A program made the position numbers and the translations under genes. A stretch of DNA of 25,476 nucleotides from an uncultured Burkholderiales Genera incertae sedis bacterium (lineage in GTDB: Bacteria > Pseudomonadota > Gammaproteobacteria > Burkholderiales > Eutrophovitaceae): the NCBI GenBank assembly GCA_905479505.1, contig CAJQMS010000044.1:1-25476 (forward strand). The letters run 5' to 3'. This document shows, piece by piece, positions 1 to 8,880 of this stretch. The notes beneath the pieces were generated by a model. The model was given only the letters and a program-made list of their open reading frames with translations, was not told where the DNA came from and ran no database searches. How positions within the stretch are numbered: position 1 is the first letter of the stretch; every line of letters starts with the position of its first letter.

Positions 1-753
1 AACGGTGCCAGACGCCTGATCAACGAATGTGACGCCTTCTTCTTTGGATAGATATTCAACGCCGTCACCATCCAGATCAATAGCAATGGGGTCGTCGTCG
101 TCATCGTCATCGTCATCATCGTCGTCTGCAACACACACAATGGTCTCCTCAATCCACTCGTCGTTAATCAGCGACCTAATATTGCGCTGGGGAAGTCCAT
201 CACCTCTCGATCGAGGAGAATAGGCGGCCTCAAGATAACTCCCTAGGGGATCCTCCGATTGTTTATTAGAGTCAGCCGCTCGCATATAGAGACTGTAAGC
301 GAGATTCTCGTAGCCGGCCTTAAGAGCCACTACGCTTGCAGAGCGCCAAATGGCAGCGTGATCGTAGGTCCGACCCGCTTGGATGTAAGCCTCCATTGCT
401 TGGGAATATAATCCGAGTTCTTCATAGCTCAAACCAAGATAAACAGCGGCCAACCAGTAATCTCTAGAGAGTCGCCATGACGTATCAAACGCAACACTTG
501 CAGTCTGAAGATCAAGTTCGGTTCGATTGTCTTTCGTGAAATAGCTGAGCCCCACCTTAAAATGTTTTTGAAAGGATCGGGGTGCCCTTTTCAACGACTT
601 GAACTCATCGACCGTTATGGTTTTGGGTTTAACAGCCTCCCGATGATCATCAAGCGACATAGAGGCACAACCGACAAGCGATGAAAGCACCCCAATGAGC
701 AATATGGCTGACAATCGCCCTACCAGCTTATAAATATTTCCGATAAGTTTCAT
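1..753 (-). CDS. Lipoprotein with TPR-like region, poly-Asp tract and DLDGDG motif (partial, runs off left edge)
   Basis: The reading frame is open from an ATG at 753 to the window edge, giving 251 residues with no stop. Residues 1-28 form a lipoprotein signal (basic start, hydrophobic core, LVGC lipobox) with the lipidated cysteine at 29. The next residue is Ala, so outer-membrane sorting is expected. Residues about 80-190 are helical and TPR-like, with Gly, Ala, Tyr and Leu spacing such as LGLSYEELG and ALKAGYENLAYSLY. A run of 12 aspartates (210-221) leads into PIAIDLDGDGVEY. This matches the Asp-Leu-Asp/Asn-Gly-Asp-Gly calcium-loop motif seen in large RTX-like surface proteins, so a longer C-terminal part probably lies outside the window. 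An in-frame stop about 12 bases upstream of the ATG supports the start. The gene follows the six-cysteine protein by 65 nt in the same direction. Function is unknown; a surface or envelope calcium-binding role is inference. Confidence 0.8.
   Translation of the reverse strand, partial: MKLIGNIYKLVGRLSAILLIGVLSSLVGCASMSLDDHREAVKPKTITVDEFKSLKRAPRSFQKHFKVGLSYFTKDNRTELDLQTASVAFDTSWRLSRDYWLAAVYLGLSYEELGLYSQAMEAYIQAGRTYDHAAIWRSASVVALKAGYENLAYSLYMRAADSNKQSEDPLGSYLEAAYSPRSRGDGLPQRNIRSLINDEWIEETIVCVADDDDDDDDDDDDPIAIDLDGDGVEYLSKEEGVTFVDQASGTV
91..126 (-). repeat. 12-codon poly-aspartate tract
   Basis: Twelve consecutive Asp codons, mixing GAC and GAT, lie in the partial lipoprotein gene (residues 210-221), immediately before the DLDGDG motif. 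The mixed codons argue that the acidic run is kept at protein level rather than being a fresh slippage product. On the plus strand it appears as a meaningless poly-Ser frame. Confidence 0.9.
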
Positions 754-818
754 ATTAGCGAGCTACGACCTTGGACTCCCTCGGTGGACCAAATAAAAAT
801 AGGCGACGAACCTCCCTA

Positions 819-1232
819 TTACTTGCAACCTTGCTTTGAATAAACCGTGTTGTCGTCACCAAGATATTGGATACTGTACGCACAGCGCGCTGTCATTTTG
901 TCGCAAATATCATTGCTGGTATTCGGTCCGGTAACGTGTTTCCCAACATCTTCGCATGTATCTTTATAGATCGATTTCCAATCGTACGCCTCCCAAAGAC
1001 CTGAACTTTTTAAGCCTTTTTTTATTTTTTCCTGTGCTTTTTTACACTGGTCCGAATAGTCTATATCGTTCTTACGAGCTTCATAAACCGAAGCTAGCGC
1101 TACTTGAGGAGTACCAGGATAGGGCGCGTCTTTAGCAAGGTACCCGCACAACCTCGAGTCCTTTTGACCCAATGCAATTGAAGAAAAAGTTAAAAGTATA
1201 AACGCGGTCAAAGACAGCTTCATCAATCTCAA
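819..1232 (-). CDS. Small secreted six-cysteine protein, unknown function
   Basis: 137 residues with a Sec signal: basic start, hydrophobic core TAFILLTFSSIAL and a likely signal peptidase I site after ALG. The mature part is charged and holds six cysteines in the contexts LCGY, QCKK, TCED, ICDK, RCAY and GCK at the C-terminus, an even number that would allow three disulfides in the periplasm or outside. The start is taken as TTG at 1232 because AGGAA sits 7 nt upstream of it; an in-frame ATG at 1223 is the alternative and leaves the signal peptide intact. The gene is followed at 65 nt by the lipoprotein gene in the same direction, so the two may be cotranscribed. I do not recognise the family. 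A secreted effector, a periplasmic immunity protein or a simple envelope protein are all possible. Confidence 0.75.
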   Translation of the reverse strand: MRLMKLSLTAFILLTFSSIALGQKDSRLCGYLAKDAPYPGTPQVALASVYEARKNDIDYSDQCKKAQEKIKKGLKSSGLWEAYDWKSIYKDTCEDVGKHVTGPNTSNDICDKMTARCAYSIQYLGDDNTVYSKQGCK

Positions 1233-1795
1233 AATTTAGTTCCTTTTTAGTTGATTAACGGCGTTTCCTGTGAACATTTTTGCCACAATCAAACGCATAA
1301 TAATTTGAAAGAATAAGAAGGGATAGATGATACATATCTTTTCCATATTGTGTTCGGCACAGCCCTCCTTACGTTGCGATCGTGCTTAGTTTGAGGGATA
1401 AATTAAGCTGTGGTTAGCGCCACATGCGAACCAAAGGTTTACCAGACTTTTTAGCTTGCTAAAATAAAACCTTACAGGTGCAAACTCATGTTTATGAAAT
1501 CCGTTTCGACAAAACTCAATTTAACGATAAGTTTCGTCGAATCAAAATACACAGAATTTATGATTTCATTTATTCTATGAGTAGAAACATCGTTTCACTG
1601 CGGTCAGGATTTGTTTTTCTTAAGATACACTTTCAACATGGGTTATATTTTATGATGTCATGCAAGCCCTAGAAGGTACCGCAGGAATTCTCAAGTCTTG
1701 GCGCTGACTTCAAGAGTTTCGACACGAATCCAGCCTAAAACCATCTTGACCCACAGATTGAGATCTTATTTCCACATTTAAAAAAGGCTTCCACC
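1233..1795. other. 563-nt stretch without a convincing gene
   Basis: The stretch separates the left-flank minus-strand genes from the plus-strand two-helix membrane protein. It holds only a weak GTG-started 64-codon frame (1478-1672) without coding character. A short hairpin, TTTTAG-CTTG-CTAAAA, lies at 1449-1464. The region should carry the outward promoters for both neighbours, but I see no clear -35/-10 pair. No tRNA, insertion-sequence end or obvious repeat array was seen. Confidence 0.5.
1240..1244 (-). promoter_or_regulatory. Ribosome binding site favouring a TTG start
   Basis: AGGAA on the minus strand lies 7 nt before the TTG at 1232 but 16 nt before the ATG at 1223. The spacing favours TTG as the start of the six-cysteine protein. 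Confidence 0.5.
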
Positions 1796-2038
1796 ATGGC
1801 TAATAAAAATATTTCTGTAATTCAAATACTTGAATCTAAATACACCGATTGCATCGTCGCATTAATCTTATGTTCGAGTAGTCTATTTACCTACGGTAAA
1901 GAGCTTTTTGACTATACTTTAGGATTCCATACCGGCCATGGTATTTTTATTTTTGGTCTTATGTCGGCTCTAAAGGCTGTAGCAATGATCGTTACAAGCT
2001 CTAGAATGCTGATTCAAACTAAGCGCAAATTAAGTTAG
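1796..2038 (+). CDS. Small two-helix membrane protein, unknown
   Basis: 80 residues starting at ATG 1796, with a purine-rich AAAAAAGG about 10 nt upstream. Two hydrophobic segments are visible: about 18-35 (CIVALILCSSSLFTYG) and about 46-68 (GHGIFIFGLMSALKAVAMIV). They are joined by a short loop with charged and aromatic residues, and the tail is basic (KRKLS). The gene converges on tssM, with 48 nt between the two stops, so it is not part of the tssJKLM transcript. I do not recognise a family. Size and topology would fit a small stress or immunity-type inner-membrane protein, but nothing in the sequence selects that over a plain hypothetical. Confidence 0.6.
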   Translation: MANKNISVIQILESKYTDCIVALILCSSSLFTYGKELFDYTLGFHTGHGIFIFGLMSALKAVAMIVTSSRMLIQTKRKLS

Positions 2039-2086
2039 AAGCGTCAGCCGCCGTCATGAAGTACCTGCTGGGAATTAGAGATTAGC

Positions 2087-5000
2087 TTATTGCGTGCTAT
2101 TAGCGCCAGCACTTGAATTTTGGGCCGCGTCCGCCGTGGTTTTCACCTCAGGGCCGGCGCCATTAGACCGATCCGGCCAGCATGCCGCAATAGTTGAAGG
2201 CAGCTGAATCTGCTTCTTGATTGTCTCAGGCATGGGATCTTCATGGACACTAATTTTGCCCTTGATTAGTTCAGAAACCCAATTTTTTAACTTTTCCCGC
2301 TCATTAACAGCCTTGACTAATTCTGCCGTAGATGTAGCAAGTTCGGCGATAGAAGCTTTCTTTTTTTGTGTGCTCAGAAGTTTTTGCTCCGCATCTTTCT
2401 CGTAAGACGTCAAACCAGTTAACAAATAAGCGATGGAAATGCTCGTGATCTTATCCTTCGTCAACGCGCCCTTTTGTGTGGGAAATTCTTCAGCAGTAAA
2501 TGTTTTTTCACCATCTTTAAAATCATGAAGGAAGTCAGCCACTCCAGAACTACCTTGATATATTTTTTCAACAACATAATCTGGGAAGTGTATTTTCAAG
2601 CTCACGTCACCACAAGACTTACGCGACCACTTAATCGTTTCTTTATTAGGAAAGTTGTAGTTCTCCAGAATTTGTGTCGAATCCGTACATTGAAATTGTG
2701 TCGTCAATTTAAACGGAAGATGGGCTGCACCGCTATTGACACTAATCGGCTGCGCAGCAATATCAAATACGTATGATTTGTTCGATAAGTTGCTAATGTT
2801 TTCTGTCAAGCCCGTGATATTCGTTTTTGTTTCTTCAATTTTTTTATTCAATGCGGCGACTTGACTTGTTAACGTAGTAGTTTGCTTCTTCAATTCTAAT
2901 AAGGCTGCATCCTTAACTTTATCCCGTTTCTTAAAAAACTGGATACCATTATTTAATACGGTTGGAAGGATTAAATTGATCGGCGCTTCATATCCGTTTT
3001 TTTCAACGATAATATACTTCGAATCTTTATCGCGATCGATGTAGGCGGCCGCATCGGTCTCGGCAAATGTCCATAACAACCCATTATCCGCGTAGATAAG
3101 TTTGGCTAATTGCTCATTTTCATCAGCGTCTCGGATAGGTGTAATTACTTTATCCTGCCAAGAATCCTGTATGTCACAAGCAGCTTGAGCATTAGCGTAC
3201 ATGACCGAAAAATCTAGAGGACCTTTGATAACAGGAAACAACACTTCCACATCTTTTGGATACTTCAACGTTTTTTGAAAGTCAGCATAAGAGTCGACTG
3301 CATCAGCAATAAGCGACTTTTCAACATCCGGGTCTGTCCCAAAAGCAAAGTAATTGTGGGCCACCTCTGATGCTTGCGCTCGCCCATCATTTTCCTCCTC
3401 GATTACTTTTTGAGTAAGCTGCACGTATTTGCCATACGCTTTAGCAGTATCCAAGTGACTTTGCACCACCTTGCCACCTGCTGCGATTGATTTCGTGACA
3501 GTAACTTCGTTTACGATTTCTTTGCTTGATTCCTTGAGCACTTTGACGGTCTTTAAAGTGGACCCAAAAAATCCATCTGACGCTTTGGCGATATCACGCA
3601 TGGTTGGGTAATCTCTCGCGAACTTAATCCAACCAGGCGGGGTTTCCGATAGTTTTTTATCTTTTACGTGTGCAAAGTCAGTCACAATGCGATCCATGAC
3701 CCTGGCAAACGGGCCATTTTGCGTGCCAAGATTCGCCAACGTCTGATCCCAATCACTGCGTCCATCTAAAAGCTCGCGACCACGTTGGAATTCTGACAAG
3801 AAAGTAGCCCAGGCTTTAAATCTCGAATTTCGATACCACGTGAAAAAGTTCTCATACTTGGCTAGCATTTCTGGTGTCGCCGGCGTGCTCGATTTAAGTT
3901 CGTCGATAAATCCCACAATTGCGTCGCTTCCCTCACCCGTGAGTCCTGGCTCAATCACCGGGAATGAGCTATCAGGAGGTATCGACCCATTCCAAAAATC
4001 AGATAACGTGATTGATTTAACGTTTGGTTGAGTTCTTGCCCAATCGGTAAGCCAATCTAAATCCTCGCTATACACTGCCATTTGTGTGAGTAACGCGGCT
4101 TGAGTCACTGCGGTCTCGAGAAGTAATTGACGCTGCTCGACATCCGACCAATTTAAATAATCAACGTAAGCTTGACTAAAAGCTGCCGCTGTCCCCGGAG
4201 GAGCCTCAGCCACAGACTTATCCCCACTTAGCGCGGCGAGCAGTGTTTCACTTTGGGTTAAGAGAGGCATCTTTTTTAATTCGTCTACAGATTTTCCAGA
4301 CCGAAATGCATCCAAAAGGTTAATCCGACGAACTAGAAACTGGATGTACCCTGCCCTATGCTGAGCTTGATTAGTAGAGACCAGAGCTCTGGCATTTTGA
4401 GCAATATTTCGATCCAATGGAACCATCGCGTATTCATGGAAACGGTTGAAAAATTTATTTTTCAAGTTACGTCGAAACTCATAAATATGAGCATTCATTG
4501 GAATTCTTTTGAATACAGGCTCTGGTGCATTTTTTTGCATCCAGTCAATCATGCCGCGGTACTGCAACAACGTTATCAAATCTTCTGAAAAATCACCCTC
4601 AAGCACGGCGTTGGTGGGTCGATGCTCTTTCATCATGGCCACCGCATCAATTTGTCGAGCGAAATTAAGCGTAAAGAACATACCACTGCCAATGAGAAAT
4701 ACAATCCAAGACGCGACTCCAAGATTACGTGTAGCCAGATACCAACGGCGTAACATCCCTAATGGGGAGACCAAATAGCGATCCTGCGGAATGAGGCGAC
4801 CCAATAAATCTTTTAGAAATAACCCTTGAGAAGAGCCCCTAGTCTTTTCAGCCTTTGTTTCATTATTGAAGAAATTGGGGAATTCAGCGTCATCTTGCTC
4901 TGCACTTGAGAGGTAAATTCCTCTGACCAGAGGACTATCTAAGTAAGGCGTGTCTTGAAACGCCCCTTCAAAGAAGTGCTCTAGCGCCGGCTTTAATTTG

Positions 5001-5965
5001 GCTAACTCATTTGGGAACGTTAATATTGCCTCGTTTAGACCGAGCTGACGACTGATGACGAGTCTTAAATCTTCAGTGCGGTCAACAATATTATCAAATG
5101 CCTTATCAAGCAAATCGGCAGATTTGCCAATTTGTGAGGATGCGTTCGTGTAACCGACGGCCTGACGAAACGCATCCTGGGGAAGAGCCTTAGCCCAATC
5201 GCAGAAGCCATAGATTTGATCACATTTTGTAATCAAAACGTAAACGGGAATTCGAGAATCAAAAAGACGCATCAATTCATCAATACGTCGCCTCAAATGA
5301 CGCCCCTCCTCAATCATTTCGTCTCTTGAGTTGGACGCTAAACTACTAGCGGATACAGAAACGATAATGCCATTCAACGACTCTTTTCGTCGTGACTTTT
5401 CGAGTAAGGACAGGATCTCTCGCCATTCTTTACTGACTTTGTCTTCGCTGGAAGGTGTGCAATAACGACCAGCAATATCGACCATTATCGACGTGTCATA
5501 AAACCACCAATTCCACGTTTTTGTTGGTTCAATCGCCGCATTTTGATCCACGTCCTTTACAGGAGAGCTTAACCTAGCTCTTGTTAGCGCGGTCGTCTTT
5601 CCGGACCCTTGACCACCAATCACCAAATACCAAGGAAGAACGTATGTTGGATCTCCTTTTTTTGCTAATTTTGACTTCTTTAGATCCTGCAAGGCACTGT
5701 TCCACTGTCGCCTTAAATTAAGCGTGGGCTCCTCTTCACCGTCAATGGGAACGTCTGGATTCAGCGCCAGGGTAATCTTAACTCTCGCAAGTGTAAAAAT
5801 TCTCCTCAGAAACTTGAAAGTGAGCAGAAACACCACACAAAAAATAAATAGTATGTATCCCCATTGGCTCGACTTTTCGTAATACGTGGTGGCAAACCAA
5901 GAGATACCGCCAAAGCCGGTTAGGAATAGCGAGATGTAAACAAAAGATAAAAGTTGTTTAATCAC
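2087..5965 (-). CDS. tssM: T6SS inner-membrane component TssM (IcmF family)
   Basis: 1292 residues. TssM spans the inner membrane and, with TssL and the lipoprotein TssJ, forms the trans-envelope channel of the T6SS. Two N-terminal membrane helices (about 6-28 and 36-53) and a third at about 415-435 delimit a cytoplasmic GTPase-like domain. That domain has a P-loop GQGSGKTT (118-125), a DIAG motif near 163-166 and TKCD at 246-249, all as expected for IcmF proteins that keep their nucleotide site. The long part after the third helix is periplasmic and ends in a Ser/Ala-rich tail. The start is GTG at 5965, 5 nt after the tssL stop, so translation is probably coupled. Length is normal for the family and I see no disruption. 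Confidence 0.96.
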   Translation of the reverse strand: MIKQLLSFVYISLFLTGFGGISWFATTYYEKSSQWGYILFIFCVVFLLTFKFLRRIFTLARVKITLALNPDVPIDGEEEPTLNLRRQWNSALQDLKKSKLAKKGDPTYVLPWYLVIGGQGSGKTTALTRARLSSPVKDVDQNAAIEPTKTWNWWFYDTSIMVDIAGRYCTPSSEDKVSKEWREILSLLEKSRRKESLNGIIVSVSASSLASNSRDEMIEEGRHLRRRIDELMRLFDSRIPVYVLITKCDQIYGFCDWAKALPQDAFRQAVGYTNASSQIGKSADLLDKAFDNIVDRTEDLRLVISRQLGLNEAILTFPNELAKLKPALEHFFEGAFQDTPYLDSPLVRGIYLSSAEQDDAEFPNFFNNETKAEKTRGSSQGLFLKDLLGRLIPQDRYLVSPLGMLRRWYLATRNLGVASWIVFLIGSGMFFTLNFARQIDAVAMMKEHRPTNAVLEGDFSEDLITLLQYRGMIDWMQKNAPEPVFKRIPMNAHIYEFRRNLKNKFFNRFHEYAMVPLDRNIAQNARALVSTNQAQHRAGYIQFLVRRINLLDAFRSGKSVDELKKMPLLTQSETLLAALSGDKSVAEAPPGTAAAFSQAYVDYLNWSDVEQRQLLLETAVTQAALLTQMAVYSEDLDWLTDWARTQPNVKSITLSDFWNGSIPPDSSFPVIEPGLTGEGSDAIVGFIDELKSSTPATPEMLAKYENFFTWYRNSRFKAWATFLSEFQRGRELLDGRSDWDQTLANLGTQNGPFARVMDRIVTDFAHVKDKKLSETPPGWIKFARDYPTMRDIAKASDGFFGSTLKTVKVLKESSKEIVNEVTVTKSIAAGGKVVQSHLDTAKAYGKYVQLTQKVIEEENDGRAQASEVAHNYFAFGTDPDVEKSLIADAVDSYADFQKTLKYPKDVEVLFPVIKGPLDFSVMYANAQAACDIQDSWQDKVITPIRDADENEQLAKLIYADNGLLWTFAETDAAAYIDRDKDSKYIIVEKNGYEAPINLILPTVLNNGIQFFKKRDKVKDAALLELKKQTTTLTSQVAALNKKIEETKTNITGLTENISNLSNKSYVFDIAAQPISVNSGAAHLPFKLTTQFQCTDSTQILENYNFPNKETIKWSRKSCGDVSLKIHFPDYVVEKIYQGSSGVADFLHDFKDGEKTFTAEEFPTQKGALTKDKITSISIAYLLTGLTSYEKDAEQKLLSTQKKKASIAELATSTAELVKAVNEREKLKNWVSELIKGKISVHEDPMPETIKKQIQLPSTIAACWPDRSNGAGPEVKTTADAAQNSSAGANSTQ

Positions 5966-5970
5966 AATGG

Positions 5971-6633
5971 CTACCGAAGAAAATGACTGTATCCATCCAT
6001 TAGCGTGCCTAGGATGTAACTGAACGTTGTATGTAAGGCAAGTAATACTGCTAACGGAAATAACGCGACAATCAGAGTGGTGACGTTTAATCGATTAAAA
6101 AAAGTACGCTGTTTTTCTGCGGGCGGAATGCTGTCCGTGCTAGGAAACAGAGCATCACCATGGAGAATATCCAATTCTTTTCCGTCACGAATTAACGTTT
6201 GCAGCAAGTGATGCTTAATTGCATTTAAAGCACCTGTTTGGGTGGCGCTGACATATTGCCCCTTAAACCCTAGTTGCAAACAAACATAAAATGTCTCCCT
6301 GGCATGACGATAGGTGTTGGGTAGCTGATTAAGTCTTGTAAAAAACTCGACACCGCCGTTAGTGGTCTCAAATTTCACTTTTTGCAGTTGTTCACTTCTC
6401 CAAATTTCCGCTTGTTCACTATTGGAACACATCACTGATTCGTCAATCCACGCGCATACAGCGAACAAAGCTTGTTCGCACTCATCCGCGTCGAACTTGT
6501 CAATGGCAGCGTCTGCTCCACTCTTAAGCATAGCTTCTATTTGCTCCCTGAAGGACGCGTAACTCTCCGGCATCGATCTTGAAGAACGATAAACAAAAGC
6601 CAGAAGATCAGAATAGCAGTCAACAATTCGCAT
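5971..6633 (-). CDS. tssL: T6SS inner-membrane component TssL (DotU/IcmH family)
   Basis: 220 residues. TssL is a tail-anchored inner-membrane protein whose cytoplasmic hook-shaped domain contacts TssM and the baseplate through TssK. Family signatures are FAVCAWIDESV (57-67) and CLQLGFKGQY (118-127). One hydrophobic helix near the C-terminus (about 184-210) is the membrane anchor. The protein ends about ten residues after it, so it lacks the OmpA-like peptidoglycan-binding extension found in some TssL proteins. The ATG at 6633 starts 2 nt after the tssK stop, and its ribosome binding site would lie inside tssK. With no peptidoglycan-binding module here and no TagL-type gene in the window, how this system anchors to the cell wall is not explained. 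Confidence 0.95.
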   Translation of the reverse strand: MRIVDCYSDLLAFVYRSSRSMPESYASFREQIEAMLKSGADAAIDKFDADECEQALFAVCAWIDESVMCSNSEQAEIWRSEQLQKVKFETTNGGVEFFTRLNQLPNTYRHARETFYVCLQLGFKGQYVSATQTGALNAIKHHLLQTLIRDGKELDILHGDALFPSTDSIPPAEKQRTFFNRLNVTTLIVALFPLAVLLALHTTFSYILGTLMDGYSHFLR

Positions 6634-6635
6634 AG

Positions 6636-8024
6636 TTAATTTCTCAGCACGACCAATTCAATTTTTAGATCGGCTGGCGCGTTCGCCCAATATAAAGCGA
6701 TATTAGCTGACCGTTCGACATCAGACCACTGGTCGTTTGATTTACTCAACCCAAAGTACAAAGAGAAAGACCGTCTTGGAAGACCTTGTGGCGCCAACGG
6801 CAAATGCGTCACCTCTACACCGGGCAAGGATCTATTAATTAAGTTTGGAAGTTCCTGGCGACTCGCTACTTTAGCCTCTGATTGAAAAGAACGTACGACA
6901 GACTCTGGATCTTCTTCCGTGCGAAGCACAAAATAGCATTCGTTTTTCGCATCAACGAAACGCCTAGGCAATTCGGCTGCAAGAAAATCGCCATCTGGTA
7001 ACAATTGAACAATTAACTCTGGCCCAATGGTTATTTCATTCAATAATTGGCGGATCAAAATTAACGACGCATGAACACATCTTCCGATATTCCCATGATC
7101 ATAGGATGGCAATCCGTCTCCACCCATACTTGTCTCACCGGTCATGCTGTGCCGATCAGAGAAAGAACTCAACTCTCCGACAATCTCTCTCAAAACCCCA
7201 TAGACGTGCCAAGGGTGGGTCAGTTGGTTATCAATTAAATGGAAAAGTCTAGGCCCGTATCTATTGAGCGACCTGAGGGCGAGTAGAAAGGTCATGTAAC
7301 TCGCATCAAACTCGGACTTTTGCATCTCCCTTGGGCTTTTATACTCCTCTAACTGCTTACTGCGCCCCACAATTTCATCTCGAACATCCCTCAACATACG
7401 CGTGAGATTACTCGAACCAGTCAGTGCGACTGTGGGCGGTACAAAATTTAATGCCGAGTGTATTTTTTCACCATCTCGAACGAGGCGATCAACATGTATG
7501 AGCTCATAGTCTCCAAGTTTTTCCAATTCATCGTCCCAAAACAGGCGAACGACAAACGTCAAATCACGATATTGGGCATCTGGGGCGCTACCATAAATAT
7601 CCCGCACCTCTTCCCAACTGGTGGTGGTGACGAATCGGGTAGTCACCGTCTTAATATCAGATTCGGTCTCTAACACCGTGACATTGGGTTCGTGAGCACT
7701 CAGTTTCTTGATGCCGATATAAACGTTCAACGCTTTGTCGACACGCACCATCGAGTCATCAAACGCTCTAGGGACAAGTCTCGCATTTTCACCCAACGAA
7801 ACGTGCGCTCCATCTTTAAACAAAAACTCGCCATCCGACATTTCGATCAAGTTAACGTCTAACGATCCGCTTGACACTTCGGACTTCATAACACCCCAAA
7901 AATAAGGCAGTCCAACATTCGCAATTGTCGATCTTTTTGTGTCGTTGTGAAGATCTTGTAATTGCAGGTGCTGTGGCTGAAGGAATAAACCTTGGTGCCA
8001 GAACACTGGTTTTTTATTATTCAC
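6636..8024 (-). CDS. tssK: T6SS baseplate protein TssK (VasE/ImpJ family)
   Basis: 462 residues. TssK is the trimeric adaptor that ties the baseplate wedge (TssE, TssF, TssG) to the TssJLM membrane complex. The N-terminus PVFWHQGLFLQPQHLQ is the hallmark of the family, and length is normal. The middle region (about residues 280-345) carries the expected helices around DNQLTHPWHVYG. The C-terminal domain ends in a strand-rich segment that would contact TssL. The start is GTG at 8024, supported by AGGAG 5 nt upstream. It lies 77 nt downstream of tssJ and 2 nt upstream of tssL. Confidence 0.96.
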   Translation of the reverse strand: MNNKKPVFWHQGLFLQPQHLQLQDLHNDTKRSTIANVGLPYFWGVMKSEVSSGSLDVNLIEMSDGEFLFKDGAHVSLGENARLVPRAFDDSMVRVDKALNVYIGIKKLSAHEPNVTVLETESDIKTVTTRFVTTTSWEEVRDIYGSAPDAQYRDLTFVVRLFWDDELEKLGDYELIHVDRLVRDGEKIHSALNFVPPTVALTGSSNLTRMLRDVRDEIVGRSKQLEEYKSPREMQKSEFDASYMTFLLALRSLNRYGPRLFHLIDNQLTHPWHVYGVLREIVGELSSFSDRHSMTGETSMGGDGLPSYDHGNIGRCVHASLILIRQLLNEITIGPELIVQLLPDGDFLAAELPRRFVDAKNECYFVLRTEEDPESVVRSFQSEAKVASRQELPNLINRSLPGVEVTHLPLAPQGLPRRSFSLYFGLSKSNDQWSDVERSANIALYWANAPADLKIELVVLRN

Positions 8025-8101
8025 GAACTCTCCTACTATTCCGCTATCCCAATATCTGCTGGGTTAACTCGAAATTAAATTGACTCAACCTTTATAATGT
8101 T

Positions 8102-8716
8102 TCAATTGACACAGACAGCTTTTTTTTCAAACTTAACATCCGCAGAGAGGGTTTCACTACTCGTGATCGAATCTGCTCCGAATCCAATTTTTACTATCAG
8201 TTTCTCAGGTTGAGCCTTATACGTTTTTACGACTTTACCGCTTTTTATTACTTGCGTACCAATTTCATAAAACTTTCCAAATCCTGCCTTAGGTTTCTCA
8301 AAATACCCACCGAATACGCCGACATACTTCGCCTTCTCAGCACGATCCACGACATAAGTGCTCTTACAGTTGGGCTCTATAAAAAAGCGGTTGACCGCCA
8401 ATACAGAAGAGTTCTCGTTCCCCGCTAACATATCGACAATGGCGCCCTCACCCTCATTCAACTTCACTAACTGATTCATATCGTCACTTTGAACAACCAA
8501 AATAGATAAACTGTGACTGCTTCCAGAGACCTGATTTAGTGTCTTATCACTCTGGGCTAGCACGACAATCGAATCTTTTTCGTAATCCCAAACAATTTTA
8601 GATTGCGCCTCTGTGACTGAATTACCACCAGCCATTGAGTTCAAGGTGCCACACCCGGTTAGCCCAAGCGACGCGACAATTGTTAATAACGCCAAATATA
8701 TGTGTGCCGTTCCCAT
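8102..8716 (-). CDS. tssJ: T6SS outer-membrane lipoprotein TssJ (VasD/Lip family)
   Basis: 204 residues. The signal peptide ends in an LTGC lipobox with the lipidated Cys at 22, anchoring the protein to the outer membrane, where it binds the periplasmic end of TssM. The body is strand-rich, as expected for the TssJ transthyretin-like fold. The stretch around NSSVLAVNRFFIEP and YVGVFGGYFEKP matches the family, in which regulatory loops precede a conserved GxF-type strand. Length is a little above the usual range for mature TssJ. It is the first gene of tssJKLM and starts at ATG 8716, with AAGAGAA just upstream. Confidence 0.9.
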   Translation of the reverse strand: MGTAHIYLALLTIVASLGLTGCGTLNSMAGGNSVTEAQSKIVWDYEKDSIVVLAQSDKTLNQVSGSSHSLSILVVQSDDMNQLVKLNEGEGAIVDMLAGNENSSVLAVNRFFIEPNCKSTYVVDRAEKAKYVGVFGGYFEKPKAGFGKFYEIGTQVIKSGKVVKTYKAQPEKLIVKIGFGADSITSSETLSADVKFEKKAVCVN

Positions 8717-8810
8717 ATTTCTCTTAAATAGTTGCTAAATTAGTTACCTTCGCGCGATACCGGAACCCAAGCCAAAAGAAAAAGTAGTACTTAAATTTAT
8801 CAAGGATCAC

Positions 8811-8816
8811 ATTATA
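8811..8816 (-). promoter_or_regulatory. Likely -10 box of the tssJKLM promoter
   Basis: The minus strand reads TATAAT, a perfect sigma-70 -10. The position 17 nt further upstream holds only TACTTG, a poor -35, so an activator or another sigma contact may be needed. Transcription would start near 8804, leaving a leader of about 88 nt before tssJ. Confidence 0.45.
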
Positions 8817-8880
8817 GTGTAGTAAATGCCCATCAAGTAATCTACTGATACATTCGATTTATTCAATTTTTCGTTATTCG

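Noticed and set aside
29..223. Plus-strand frame with a poly-Ser run
   Set aside because: It is the antisense image of the poly-Asp tract in the minus-strand lipoprotein gene, which has a signal peptide, lipobox and recognisable motif.
1478..1672. 64-codon plus-strand frame started by GTG
   Set aside because: There is no good ribosome binding site, no recognisable segment and no coding character; it is most likely a chance frame in AT-rich intergenic DNA.
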